NCBI RefSeq assembly: GCF_040436345.1
Contig: NC_133225.1
Span: 23,354,040-23,418,039, forward strand
DNA length: 64,000 bases
Reading direction: 5' to 3'
Source: Pagrus major
Taxonomy: Eukaryota; Chordata; Actinopteri; Spariformes; Sparidae
Positions 24,206-36,483 of this stretch are shown here, in pieces. Both the position numbers and the translations under genes were made by a program. The notes under the pieces were generated by a model. The model did not search any database and was not told where the DNA came from. It was given only the letters and a program-made list of their open reading frames with translations. The first letter of the stretch is position 1. Each line of letters begins with the position of its first letter.

Positions 24206-25339
24206 CAGAAAATACACATAAAATACTGAAAAAAAACATTCAAACATAAAATAAACATTTAACAAGTTAAAATTGACATATCTCTAAATCAGTTTAAGTT
24301 TTGAATTAGTGTGCATTAGTTTTAGATAATGGTCATGATGTTTTTCGCATCACAAATTTATTTTTCACTGAAAAAAAACAAAATCCTGATGATTTGGCAT
24401 TTATTTGGGTCTTTACCCAACAAACATGTTTTTTTTACATCTAGAGAACAAGATTTGTAGGTCAGACCATCTCTGCAGCACTACAGTACTTCATTATAAT
24501 GCTGTTTGTCACACATTTATCAAAAAGAGGCACACCTCTGCAGTCTGGATGTTGCACTTGGTCATATTGCGATTTCAATATTAGTTTGATTAATTGTGCA
24601 GCCCTAGTTGTGGCTAAAACATTTGCAGCTGATGCATATGAACCTGTTTTTTTCCTAGAGATTTTTCAGGGGGCTGTTTTTGGGCAAGAATTCTTGGCTG
24701 ACTCCTGTGTGTATGCCAGTGGGTCGCAGCCTACATTGGGCAGAGGCCTAATTGTTTTTGACAGATGTGAGACATGTGACTGTATGACTGGAATTCCATT
24801 ATCAGCAGCAGATGATAGAGTCTCTGTGTTGTAGTGGAGCTCAGGCTGCTGCTGGTGGGTGTCTGACCTGACCTGTGACTGTGGTCCAAGTGCTGCACTT
24901 TCTGCCCAGCTTCAAAATGAGATTTGTGACAAACAACACTGTACAACTACTATTACTACTACTACTACTACTATTGTTACTCCTACCATTGCTACCATGC
25001 TGCTGCTGATACAGCATATACTTCTAGTGAGTACACAACAGTAAACTGTCTTCAGGGAAGTTGCTGTTAAACAACTTAAATGCATCAACTTGATGAGCAA
25101 ATATCACAAATCAGTAATTGTGGTTTTGTGAGCCTTAACAACCAGTGTGCAAAACTCAATGGCATCTTTTTTCATACAGCTGCTACAGCTACAGTTGAGA
25201 ATTGCTGTCATGCAAATGTCAAATAAAATCAGTTTATTATGAGGTAAAAAAGCAGCAAATTCTCCCTTTTGAGAAGCTAGAGAATCATCAGAGTTTTGTT
25301 TGACAAATTATGGTTGGTTCATTCTTCAATCATATTTTT

Positions 25340-25745
25340 ATTTTTAATGATAGTGCTATTCATCCATCCAGATTGTTCTGGTGTGAGTTGCTGGCTTGCT
25401 GTGGCACGGTAATACAGTTGTCGGGTGTAATTTGGTGGAAAGAAAATCGTTTATACATGAAACTTATCACAACAAGGTCTGTGGATTAACTTTAGCAACC
25501 AGGTCATTGTTCTTTGAAAGAGAAATTACTGTTGAGTTGAGTTTTTTTTTTGGCTCTTAAAGCACCACAAGCCAAGTGCCATCTAGTTCCAATATATTGG
25601 AGAGAAGGCAGACATCTCTACGTCCAATATGTCCAATATATGTCCAAAACTCAGCAACTCACACCAAAACTATCTAAATGGAAGAATAGCGCTACAGGTA
25701 AGAGGAAAAAGATGTATTTTTGATTTTCGGTGAACTGTCCCTTTA
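25340..25745. mobile_element. Foldback MITE
   Basis: Long inverted arms: the left arm (about 25349-25395) contains GGTGTGAGTTGCTGG and GTGCTATTCATCCATCCAGA; the right arm (about 25640-25710), read in reverse, contains GGTGTGAGTTGCTGAG and GCGCTATTCTTCCATTTAGA. The right side ends near GTCCCTTTAA. No coding capacity. Confidence 0.65.
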
Positions 25746-26710
25746 ATCACTGCAGCAGTGGCAGGGTCCTAAAATCTGTACCTGTTATTCCTGCCCTGCC
25801 CCCAAGATTCACAAAACTGTTAAATGTGCCCTTAAAAAACAAAACAAAAAACTCCATTACTTCAAGAAACGTACAACATTTTGAAGATTTGAAAGCATTT
25901 GATTCCCTGGACCTTGACAAAGAGCCAGTTTGGACCGAAAATGTTGTAGTATTCTTAATGAACAGGGACCATTTAACAGTGTTGTGAGGCTTTGGAGTTC
26001 CTTCTTAGTGTGGTTTCATTGCTTGGAAATGACTTGAGCCTCAGATTATTTCCTGCCACTTATCAATATAATCAAACGCTGCAGTAGAACATAAACTATG
26101 ACCCACTGGCTTACGAGACAGCATGTTGCTCAACAATAAAGGACACCTGACACCGCTGCACACAACCCACCTATCCACCTGTTCCCCAGTCTTTCTGTCT
26201 CTTTCTCCTGCCTCACTCCACTCAGGAACTGCACAGAGGAGCCCTTGTCTGATCCTCTCTGGACAGTGCCCCAATTTTCCTTTTTTTTCTCTTACCCCGA
26301 CTCCATGGCAACACTGTTCCTGTGACGAGCAGCCCTGACTTTTGCTCCTCCTGCTCCCAAAACAAAGGCAAGAAGTTATGGAGGGGAGGGGGTGAAGGGG
26401 GGAGTAGAGTTGGGGGACAGGGGGGATTGTGAGAGGAATGAAGGATATAGAGGAATGAGGGAGGGAATAATGGGAAGGTGTCAAGGATGGAGGCTCTGAG
26501 GCGAGACCTCTTCTGCTGTGTGTGCTAGTCCCATAAAGAATGAAGAGTTATTACCAGGGACTGTAGACTGTGGGCAGTGCCAGGGTCTGTCTGTCTGGTT
26601 CTCTAAGGTCCTGAATGGACGTTACATCCCACACAATCCAACCAAGGTGACTGAACGGGAGAAATGTGTACAAGAACAACATTTTTTGTTGTTAAAATCA
26701 GTACTGTGGT

Positions 26711-26908
26711 GTAGAGCTGCAACGATTAGTCGATCAAAAGAATTTGATTGCCAACTGTTTTTGTCATCTGGGGTTTGGACTGTTGTATGGACAAAAGAAG
26801 CAATTTGAAGACGTTGCTTTTGCCATTTTTTGGACATTTTATAGACTTTACTTGGAAATAATTGAAAGATTAATTAATCATGAAAATAATCGTTAGTTGC
26901 ACCCCTAC
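26711..26908. mobile_element. Short MITE with GCAACGATTA ends
   Basis: TAGAGCTGCAACGATTAGTC at the left pairs with an inverted right end, GTAGGGGTGCAACTAACGAT on the reverse strand. A related but more decayed copy is at about 30601-30795. Confidence 0.55.
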
Positions 26909-27829
26909 TGTGGTGCCACTGGGAGACAGAGTTCAGTAAATATAAATACATGTGAAAACATGCATTTAAAAACATACATCAAACATTACAGTCCACACAG
27001 ATCAGTAGTCTGTTACAAGCCCATTGTTCTCAGCATTGTGTTCATATCAGGCTGAGATTTGACTTGGCAAATAAGGAAATAGTTGTGGAAATAATTTCTC
27101 ATATTTTTGTTCCCTACAGTAACTTAGCCCTGCTGTTTACATGCTTTCTCACTCAAACTCGTAGGCTGCCCACTCCCTGTAGAAGAATGGACATTGTTAA
27201 GTGGTATATAATGTGACCTTGGATGTCCCCCTGTAAGATTTGAAGCAGAAAGAAAACAAAAATTTTAGCTGGAGGACGGGATGTGAAATGTTCAAAGTCT
27301 CGCTGGACATTGTGGAGGCTGGAGAGAGACTCCTACAGCCTGTGAAGAGGCAGAAAGGAGAGTATTGTTGTTAGGCTGTGCTCCTCGTCCTGGTACCGAC
27401 ATCTCCACTCTGACTCTGACTTTGCTGGTTCAAAGACCTCAAAGCTAAGGTCATTCCTCTAATATTTGTATTTTCTGTTATTGTTGGAAAGTATACCTGA
27501 TATTTTTATGTGATAAGCGATAAATGTGAAACATAACAGCCTGACGGAAAAAGAAAATTGCACAAACAAGCCTAACGTGTGCCCTCATAAATCACACTCC
27601 CTTAGAAATGGTAAAACATTTACACGGTTCTGTTACTAAGCCTCATTACCAAAGACAGGCACGCCTAACTTTCCCATATCTGCACGTAGCGTTACTCATA
27701 TCAGTGCTGCTGAAAAACAAGAGACGGACAACTCTTCTTTGCTTTGGGCAGTAAACTTTGCTCCCTCAACTATACAAAAAATCATTTTGATTCGTTGTTT
27801 TTGTTTACAGTTCAGGACATTTTTGAACG

Positions 27830-30800
27830 ATGTTTGACAAGCAGCGCTACGAGAGTCCACCTGTCTACAGTCCTCCTTTCACCTCGCCGTCCAACAACGG
27901 CTTTGGCCCTGCAGGGAGCTTCCATGCCCCCCAGAGCGATTACAACCAATACCCACCTCCGCCAGGATCTTACTACATTGAGGAAAAACCGCAGCACTTC
28001 TACAAATGGCTGTCACCTCCGGGGATCATCAAGGCCATGATGGGTACGGTGATCGTGTTGTGTGTGGCGATATTCGCCTGCGTGGCCTCCACTCTCATGT
28101 GGGAGATGCAGTATGGAATGGGAATGGGAATGGGCTACGGCAGTGGATATGGCAGCTACGGTTCGGGATATGGTGGTGGCTATGGTGGTGGCGGCTATGG
28201 TGGTTATGGAGGCTATGGAGGCTACGGCAGCAGCTATGGCTCCTACATCTCACCTTACTCAGCCAAAACTGCCATGATTGCCATGGCAGCCATTAACTTC
28301 ATTGGGGCCCTGGCGTTCTTCATCGCAGGGTTCTCAAAATCCAACACGGTCCGTTGTAGGAAGTTCTTTCTGGCCCTCCTGATTAGCAGCGTCATGATGG
28401 CTGTCCTGCAGGTAAGACCCATTCTGTTCTGCTTACTCTAATACTTGTCCTTAACCTTTTGGTCATTTTATCCACAATACTGATGATTATTTATCAAAAT
28501 CTCATTGTGTTAATCTTTTTGGAAAGTACCAATAGTCATCCCTAAAATATTGAGGTATTTGGTAAAATTTTTTTATATTTGACTTTGTCACCAAATCCTT
28601 TGGAAATGCTTTTGAGGGAGATTTTGATTCTGGTGATTCATTTAATAGAAGCATAAGATTTCTCTGTTGAGGAACAAGAGACCAACATATTGTAAAAATG
28701 ACAGTGTTATAATAATAAAATGCAGATAACTATAATTAAATTAAGACTGAAGGCTCATTTCTTCCAAATGTGTCCGGTGTATGATCTCTTGACTCTTGAC
28801 TACAGCTATAGATAACATAGTTTTGCTTTACTATTTTTCCTAACCCAGTAATACTCAACACTTTGTGTTTTATTCTCCAGGATAAGGACTTTATTTCTGA
28901 TATGTTTTGCAGCTCATTATAAAATGTTAAAAAGAAATCTGTACTTTAAAATATACCAAAAATCATATACTGGACAAAAAATATAAACTGCTACACAAAA
29001 ATCACATTGAGGACAAGATATTTTGTCTCCTTTCATAAGTCTGAAACAGGTCAAGTCTTTTATCATCATTCAGCTAAAAGAAACCAAGATGGAGGACAAT
29101 ACACTGAAATCATTGCTGTAAGGGACAATGAAGCTTAAACTGGAAATAATTTTCAATCTACACATAGCACATGTAGAGATTGTTTACCTCCATTTAGATC
29201 CTCATGCCTTGATTCAATATTGCAGTTGTTCTAAAATGATATGTGAGAAATTTGGTCTGTACTCTACATTAGAAGCATTTTAAAGGAGCATTTTCCTGCT
29301 GAAGCATAAATACAATTTTGAGGTTCCCATCCCACATCCCAACCAACAGTGAAAAATGTTGTAAACGCCTCGCTCTGTTATGAGCGGTATTTAAATGTGC
29401 ATGTTTTTGAAAATTCCTAAATACCAAAAATTAAGATCTGGAGCTGGACATTTGAATGCTGTTCAGATCTCAAGTGCTCCTCTGGGTGGTTGTCCAAGAT
29501 GACACCAAGATTTTTATACTACTTAGTATATAATAGTACTATAGATCGAACATTAAAAGACACTAGTCTTTCTGGGATCCAGTCTGTTACTTTTCTTCCA
29601 ACCTGCTAGAGCCTCTAGAGTGTCTAGAGGTTCAATAAGGGCAGAGAGTCTTCAGTTAACATGATTTTGTTATGAGTTGGCTCTTTTTTTTTCTTTCTCT
29701 TAATTAAATCCTCGACTCTTTGGTTTTTAATATTACATCTAAAGGCTTTCTTTTCTGCTGCTTTAAATAATTCCTGAAAATTTGTGGATATAGTGGAGTG
29801 TAGAGATTTGGAGACATAATTTTCTTAAACCTACATTGATGTGACCTTTTATTTTATTCAAAGGGCAGAAACAGGAAGACTATTTACCATACCAAGCATG
29901 GTATAAAAAGGCCCCAGCTGATTAATCGCAAACAAAGTATTATTACAGAAAGACAAGAAAACACTGGAGAATCATCTAATGTTTGTCCAAAATGAGTCCT
30001 GTACTGTGCTGTACCCTTTACAGGCTGTTCAGCAAATTGTACTGGGATTATGATTGCTGCTGAATGCAGCTGTCATATTTGAAATGAATAGTAAGAAGTA
30101 CTACTTCAAGTCTTTTTTTATTGAGAGATTTTCTAATTGTAAATATCAATATAACTGTCAACTTCGTGTTTTTTTTTCAGGGCATCATAACCATTGTCTA
30201 CATTGTCGGGGTGAACCCAATGGCCCAGAGCTCCTCCAGTATGATGTACAATCCAATGCTTATGATGTGTCAGAACCTCTACCAGACCAGCTACTCACAG
30301 ATGGGAGGAGTGGGAGGCTTCCCCATTTACAACCAGTATCTTTACCATTACTGCTTTGTGGACCCACAGGAGGTTTGTAGCTTTTCCTGTAGATAATTTG
30401 TAGATACCAAAAGGTTAAAGGGTTGAGTCACGTAGACCCTTCAGGATAATTTCAAGTAGATGTATTTGTGGATATTTATTACATTATTTTAAATTATTTG
30501 TGCTGGAATTGTAACTTTAATTGTTATTGTATGGAAGGTTTTTAGTGCACTATAAGATCCCTAAATTTCAGATGTGATGTAATTTAAAATAAAAATTTAA
30601 GAGCTGCAACGATACATCAGTACTAGATCGAACTATTTTGACAATAGATTAATTAGTATAGGAGGATGCCAACTTGGGCTTTGGGAAACACTGATCAACA
30701 TTTTTCACCATTTCTGACATTTTAACAACAAAACAACTAGTTTTTAGATTATGGAAATAATAACAATGGAAATATTCATTAGTTGCTGCCCTAGCTGCAC

Positions 30801-33800
30801 TTTGTTCAATATATGTACTTTTTAAAAAATTAACTCTTTAACTCGTCAGTCATTAAAAGTCAAATAATATTGAGAATCCCCATTAAAATTTCATAGATCT
30901 TAAGCTTTAGGTGATGTCTTTAAGTTACTTTTGTTTATTTTGTCGGCACAACAGCCCAAAACCAAAATATATTCAGTGTACAGTAATATAAAACAAAGAA
31001 AGACAGTAAATCCTTATTATCCTTATATTTTAGAGATTGTAAGCAGTTAATGTTTGGCATTTTTTGCTATTAAATGATGATGAAATGATCATTGCAGAAA
31101 TTGATGATAAGTTTTGTCTTCATAGAATAAATTAAATGTCATTGAAATAGTTTGGGTTTACTTGTGTATCATACACCACCATTTAACAGTTGTGTAAAGC
31201 TAATGAAATGTGAAAAGTAAGATAAATCAGGACTCAAAGCACATTATAGCCTCTCATATTAACCGTCCTGTACTGTTTTGTAATGGTATCAGTTATCATG
31301 AAGCATTTGTTGCATTTTTAAGGTACATGGAGCCACAATGTGTGATATGTTTATCTCCTAATGATGCCACATGTTTGTTTTTGTACTTCTTGTACCAGGA
31401 CATGCCAGCTTTATCTTACAGCTTATCTTCTTGACACGTTTTCAAAATGTATTATCATCTTCTTGCCTTTTTAGGGAGTCGCCATGGTGTGTGGATTCCT
31501 GGTTGTCATCGCCTTCTGTGTTGCCGCTTTCTTTGCCCAGAAAACAAGAGGGAAGATCTGGCGTTACGGGAAGCCAAACATCTACTGGGAAGAGCCCCTT
31601 GTTGGCGGGAAGGCCTCAGAGGGCAGAGATGTAGAGGAATGGGTGAGAGACAACAGGATGATAGTCATAGTTTAATAAGACCATGTTTACACAGGATTTA
31701 TGAAGAGAAATCATATTCCGACCTGAATTGACCCTGAGTTTGTGCATGCACAGCTTGCAGTCAAATAAACAGGGTCACAGAGAGTTTAAATCCAGCCTAC
31801 GGAAAGTTGATGGAACACACGGTTCACCAACAGATTTGATGATGAAATGATCAACTTGTTGGGGTGGCTGTAGCTCAGGAGGTAGAGCGGGTCGTCTAGT
31901 AATCGGAAGGTTCGAATCCCGGCTCCCCCCAGCTACATGTCGAAGTGTCCTTGAACAAGATACTGAACCCCAAATTGCTCCTGATGAGCAGTTGGCACCT
32001 TGCATGGCAGCCTCTGCCATCAGTGTATGAATGTGTGTGTGAATGGGTGAATGTGGCAAGTATTGTAAAGCGCTTTGAGCTGTCAGTAGACTGGAAAAGC
32101 CCTATAGAGATGCAAGTCCATTTACCATTTAGCAACTACGGTGTTATTTTTTCTGCATAGAATGTTCGGTTAGAAAAACTGATGTGTGGCAATTAGTTTC
32201 CACCTGTTTTTACAATGCAAAGTAGGTAATGGGTAGGTCATCAGTGAGGTAGTCATCCTACAAAGGTAGTCATCAGTTGTAAAGATAGGTTAGGTGAGTG
32301 TGATGATTCAGATGCAGTAAATAGCCAGACTGAGACTTGCACATTCCTGAGGTTGCTGTTGTCAGTTGTTATGGTATTTTTGACAATATGACGTTGTTTT
32401 TCACCAGTTTTTAGTCTCATATGTTTTCATTGCTGCTTTTATGAGTTGAAAGTCCATGAAGAGCGTCGTATATAGATCTTTATCATTTTATAGGATTCAA
32501 GAGGGAAACAGTCACACTAGCGTGACAGCGTTTCCTCTGACTGAGTCACTTTGTTCAGGGTCAGGGCTGATAGAAGCCAGTGGTTGTTTGCTCATGGTCT
32601 ACTACCTGGTTTCACTCTGGGTAATCATTAACCACCTGAGGAGATAGTAAGCAGGCAGGTGGTTTCTAGAGAGCCTGCCTTCAGGTTTTTAAAAGTCAAC
32701 AGCATGCTGGTCATATGGGACCGTTACCTGAAATATGGTTTGATTATTGACTTGACCTGCCACTTTTCAGATGATGCCTGTTTTATGCAGTGAATGATAA
32801 TAAATTAAATCTAAAGCTCAGGTTTGAAAATGTAATTGTCATAAACAGCACTAATAGAGTAATTTGACATGCTGTAAACTAGATTGGAAACACCATATCT
32901 GTAGACACTATTTTTATATTCCAAAGCTAAATGAAACATGGATCTGTAGACTATTTCCTTTCTGTCTTCTACAGTACAAACTGTAGTCAGCATCCTCCTC
33001 AATACATAATGTCCACAGCCAATGTTTGTTCTAATATTGTGCAAGGGAGTGTCAAGAACACGGATCAAAACGTGCACACACGTGGCAGACAGTACATACA
33101 TGCCAATTACAAGTTAAAGAAATATAAAAATAAATATCTAATCCTTGCAAGAAAACAAAACATGCAAGAAAGCCAAATATTACTAGTTAAGGTTGGGCTG
33201 ATGAACGATGCCAGCCATCGACTACTAATCCCTGATCGTAACATTTAGTAATTTAAAAGGCTCCCCACCAGAGAGCACAATTAAGTGGCGTGTCCCCACA
33301 GACATGTAGATTACTGTGTAAAGGCATTGTTCATTTCTAATGTACGCATGGCCCATTTTATATCTGTGACATGACCCAGCCTGTCCAGAACCTGAACGTC
33401 ATTTCTAAATTTTTGTCTGGAAGGTCCGGGTCGGGTATCCCTGATCCATTCTTGGGTAACAAAATACAACAATGATGGATGTCTGGTGATTCTACACTAA
33501 TGACAAATTTTTTTTATGAATATGATATTGCATTTCTTCCATTTAAATCCCACACGCTGGACCTTTGAAGGACTTAAATACTGGCTTAGCTCTGTCAATT
33601 TATTAGAGGTGTGCATCTTCACTGCCCCCACGATTCCATTCGATTACGATTCACCAGTCTACGATGCGATTCGATTCGATTATACGATGCATCTTGATGC
33701 ATCTCGATGCATTACATCCTCAATTTTCTATATTACCACACATGGCTTTTTCATCAATTAACACAAACAGTCAGATAAATATGAACTCTTACTTAGAAAG

Positions 33801-36445
33801 CTGCTTTAAAATTCAGATGTAAACAAATGTCAAATGTCTTGTTACATTAAGTTGTAAAGAAAAATATAATTATAGGCCAAGCTTGGGATGCCAAGTTCAG
33901 AGTGTGGGCAAAGCACCTCACATGGGGGAAATTTCCAACTTGCGCAGCCACAATCATATTTGATGCATTGTCCGTCACTAGCACAACAGCTTTCTCTGTT
34001 AGCTGCCACTCCTTCACCACATCAGACAGAAGCTCAGCCAGATGAAAACCAGTGTGGCTTTCAAAAACGGCTCTGGTTTGCAGCACATGTGACACAATGT
34101 CCCAGTCGTCATTAAGGTAATGTGCCTTTACCATTAGATAGGACTCGGTCGCCACAGAAGTCCATGAATCGCATGTTTTTATCATGCATCGGCTACCGCT
34201 ACTGCTTTCCTCCGCCATGTTAGATGTTGGGTTTACTATGCTCGCGCGCGTGTCCGTCCTTCACCCACAATGCAACTTGAACTTTACAACTTTATTGTCC
34301 AGCAGAAACGGGAAACGCAACAACAATCGCCCATGTTTAATTTTGAATTTAAAAATCGATTATGTGACGTTACTGCATCAATTCAGAATCGTCCCATTAA
34401 GCAGCTCGATGCATCTTTGAATCGATTATTTTCTGCACCCCTACAATTTATCAGATTTGTCTGTGTAGGATGAAGAAAGTACTGTGAGTCTCATTTTATC
34501 TCTTGAGCTGACTGAAGGAGAAGTAAAAGAAGCCATATACAGATATGGTGTTATATTGGATAATATAGAGCTGTTTGTTTATGAGAGTGCTTGTCATTGC
34601 CTCGAACATGGCATCATGCACACGGAGGTGTACGGGCAGAGCAGGGTAAATGAGACAAGCCCAGAGTGAATCTTATGACTAGTACTAGTGTCTAATGCCA
34701 TGCTCAGTGATGTCATCAGTCTTATTGGAGGTACAGTAATGAAGTGTACACTGCTGCTGCAATTAGAAACTTCACAATGCTTTATGTTTTGTATGTAAAT
34801 ATGTAAAAAATGAGTGGGAGATTTTTGGGGGATTGTGACCAAAAGCAAAGAATTCTGAGAGGATTTGCAATCATATTATTATTCATTCTAACTAGTCAGT
34901 CACAAAGATTTTAACATGGACTGTATGTAGGTTGTGGAACATACTTAACTTTGCTCCCTAAGGATTTTTTTCTCTACAAAAGCAGGTCAACCAAAGTGTG
35001 CCATTACTGTATACTTATGTTACATATTTATCTCTGTTAACAGCCTCAATAAATGGGCTATTAGTGTGGTAGAATTTGCCCTCGTGTCCCTATTTTCCTC
35101 TTATGTCTTCATGTTCCACACACTGCAGTTTTTTATTTCCTTCGTTGCTATGATACCTGCATATTGTATCTGTGCCACTAAATGAGTCATAGTGCTTGTT
35201 TGGCTCCTTTAAACACAAGGCCAGTGACAGTCTAAGGCTGTGGTTGGTTTGAGATTGGACCCATTGCTGTTGCTGAGCTCAGGGAGGCCTGGCATACTCT
35301 GATGACCTCACACACTGGCCTCATTCAGCTCTGGCGGGGGGGCCGTGCATTGTGTCTGCTGCATGAGGTCATCAGAGTTGGTTTCTGCAGGGCTGTCTGT
35401 ACGCTCGAAACACTGACATGCTGCACAGATGTGGGATGAAAGCATCCTGGGCAGGTTGCATAGAGGTGGATTAGTACATCCAAAGACAATAGATCGTGAA
35501 TGTGGTTTAAAGGAATAGTATAACATTGCATGATAGCTAATACTGACATTAAACAAGTTAGAATAATATTGTATCAGGAAACAAAATGTTGCTTCCAAAG
35601 TGGTGTCCCAGGTCTGACTGTTGGGTTTATAGTTGCTACTTTAAAATGTTTTGTGTTACTGACATCTGATGAAGGAGGAATAGTGTAGCTGGAGGCTGAA
35701 CAATTTTGGGAAAAGTTGTGAAGTAAATTCAGGTGTGTATAGAGTGCTGCAACAATGACATACTTTTGTAGGCTAACCCTGAAGTTAGCATTGCCGCGAT
35801 TCCCTCGACAAAAAGCCTGTGGGATTTTTTTATTGGATGTTGGATTATTGCAGAAAATAAGCTCTGTGGCAAACACAAGTTTCCTTCAGCAAGATAATCT
35901 TCACAGATGCAAGTAAAAAGTTAATGTTAGGCTATAAACAAATTACATTGATGTCGCATGACTTTAACGTCACCACCACTGAGCTTCTTACAACACTATA
36001 CTTTACACACTTTGCCATAAATAGATCAATGTGCAAGTTGGAAAGTTAGAGTTAGGATACTTTGCAATTAAAGTCCACCTGTCAAGATGAAGTAGTAAGT
36101 AGTTGACAATGACATTTAGTATCCTTCGACAACTTCTTTCGTCTCATTTATCCACTTGCTAGCAAATGCATTTTTAAAGACACGTCAATGCATTAAAATT
36201 TACATGTGGGGTATTTACTGATTTTATGTTGTAGAACAAAATGTGCAAATCTCTTAAGCTGTGTTTACCATAGATCTTATCCTAGGCATCTAACCCAAAA
36301 ACCCTCATTCCTGTGGCACTCTATTGGTAATGTATATTGTATTAAATAAAATTATTTCTAAATGGCAAAGTGTTAAATATAGCTTCTGTGGTAGTTCCCG
36401 CTACAATAGGTGTATCCAGGCCCACAAATGTGGGCCAGGGGCGTA

Positions 36446-36483
<38 letters not shown>

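Larger units (their letters stand above)
22630..27810. other. Putative ocln 5' intron (5.2 kb)
   Basis: No coding exon is recognised. It holds repeats listed separately (23130-23447, 23861-24205, 25340-25745, 26711-26908) and an (ACT)n run at about 24948-24973. Two strands of low-complexity open frames at 26.0-26.5 kb (G/A-rich on one strand) have no family match. Confidence 0.45.

Noticed and set aside
26041-26484. 147-codon minus-strand frame in the ocln 5' intron
   Set aside because: Purine/pyrimidine-biased composition with no domain, splice partner or conserved motif.
31862-31935. Functional tRNA gene
   Set aside because: A and B boxes are present, but the sequence runs into a SINE body and tail and the stem pairing is poor.
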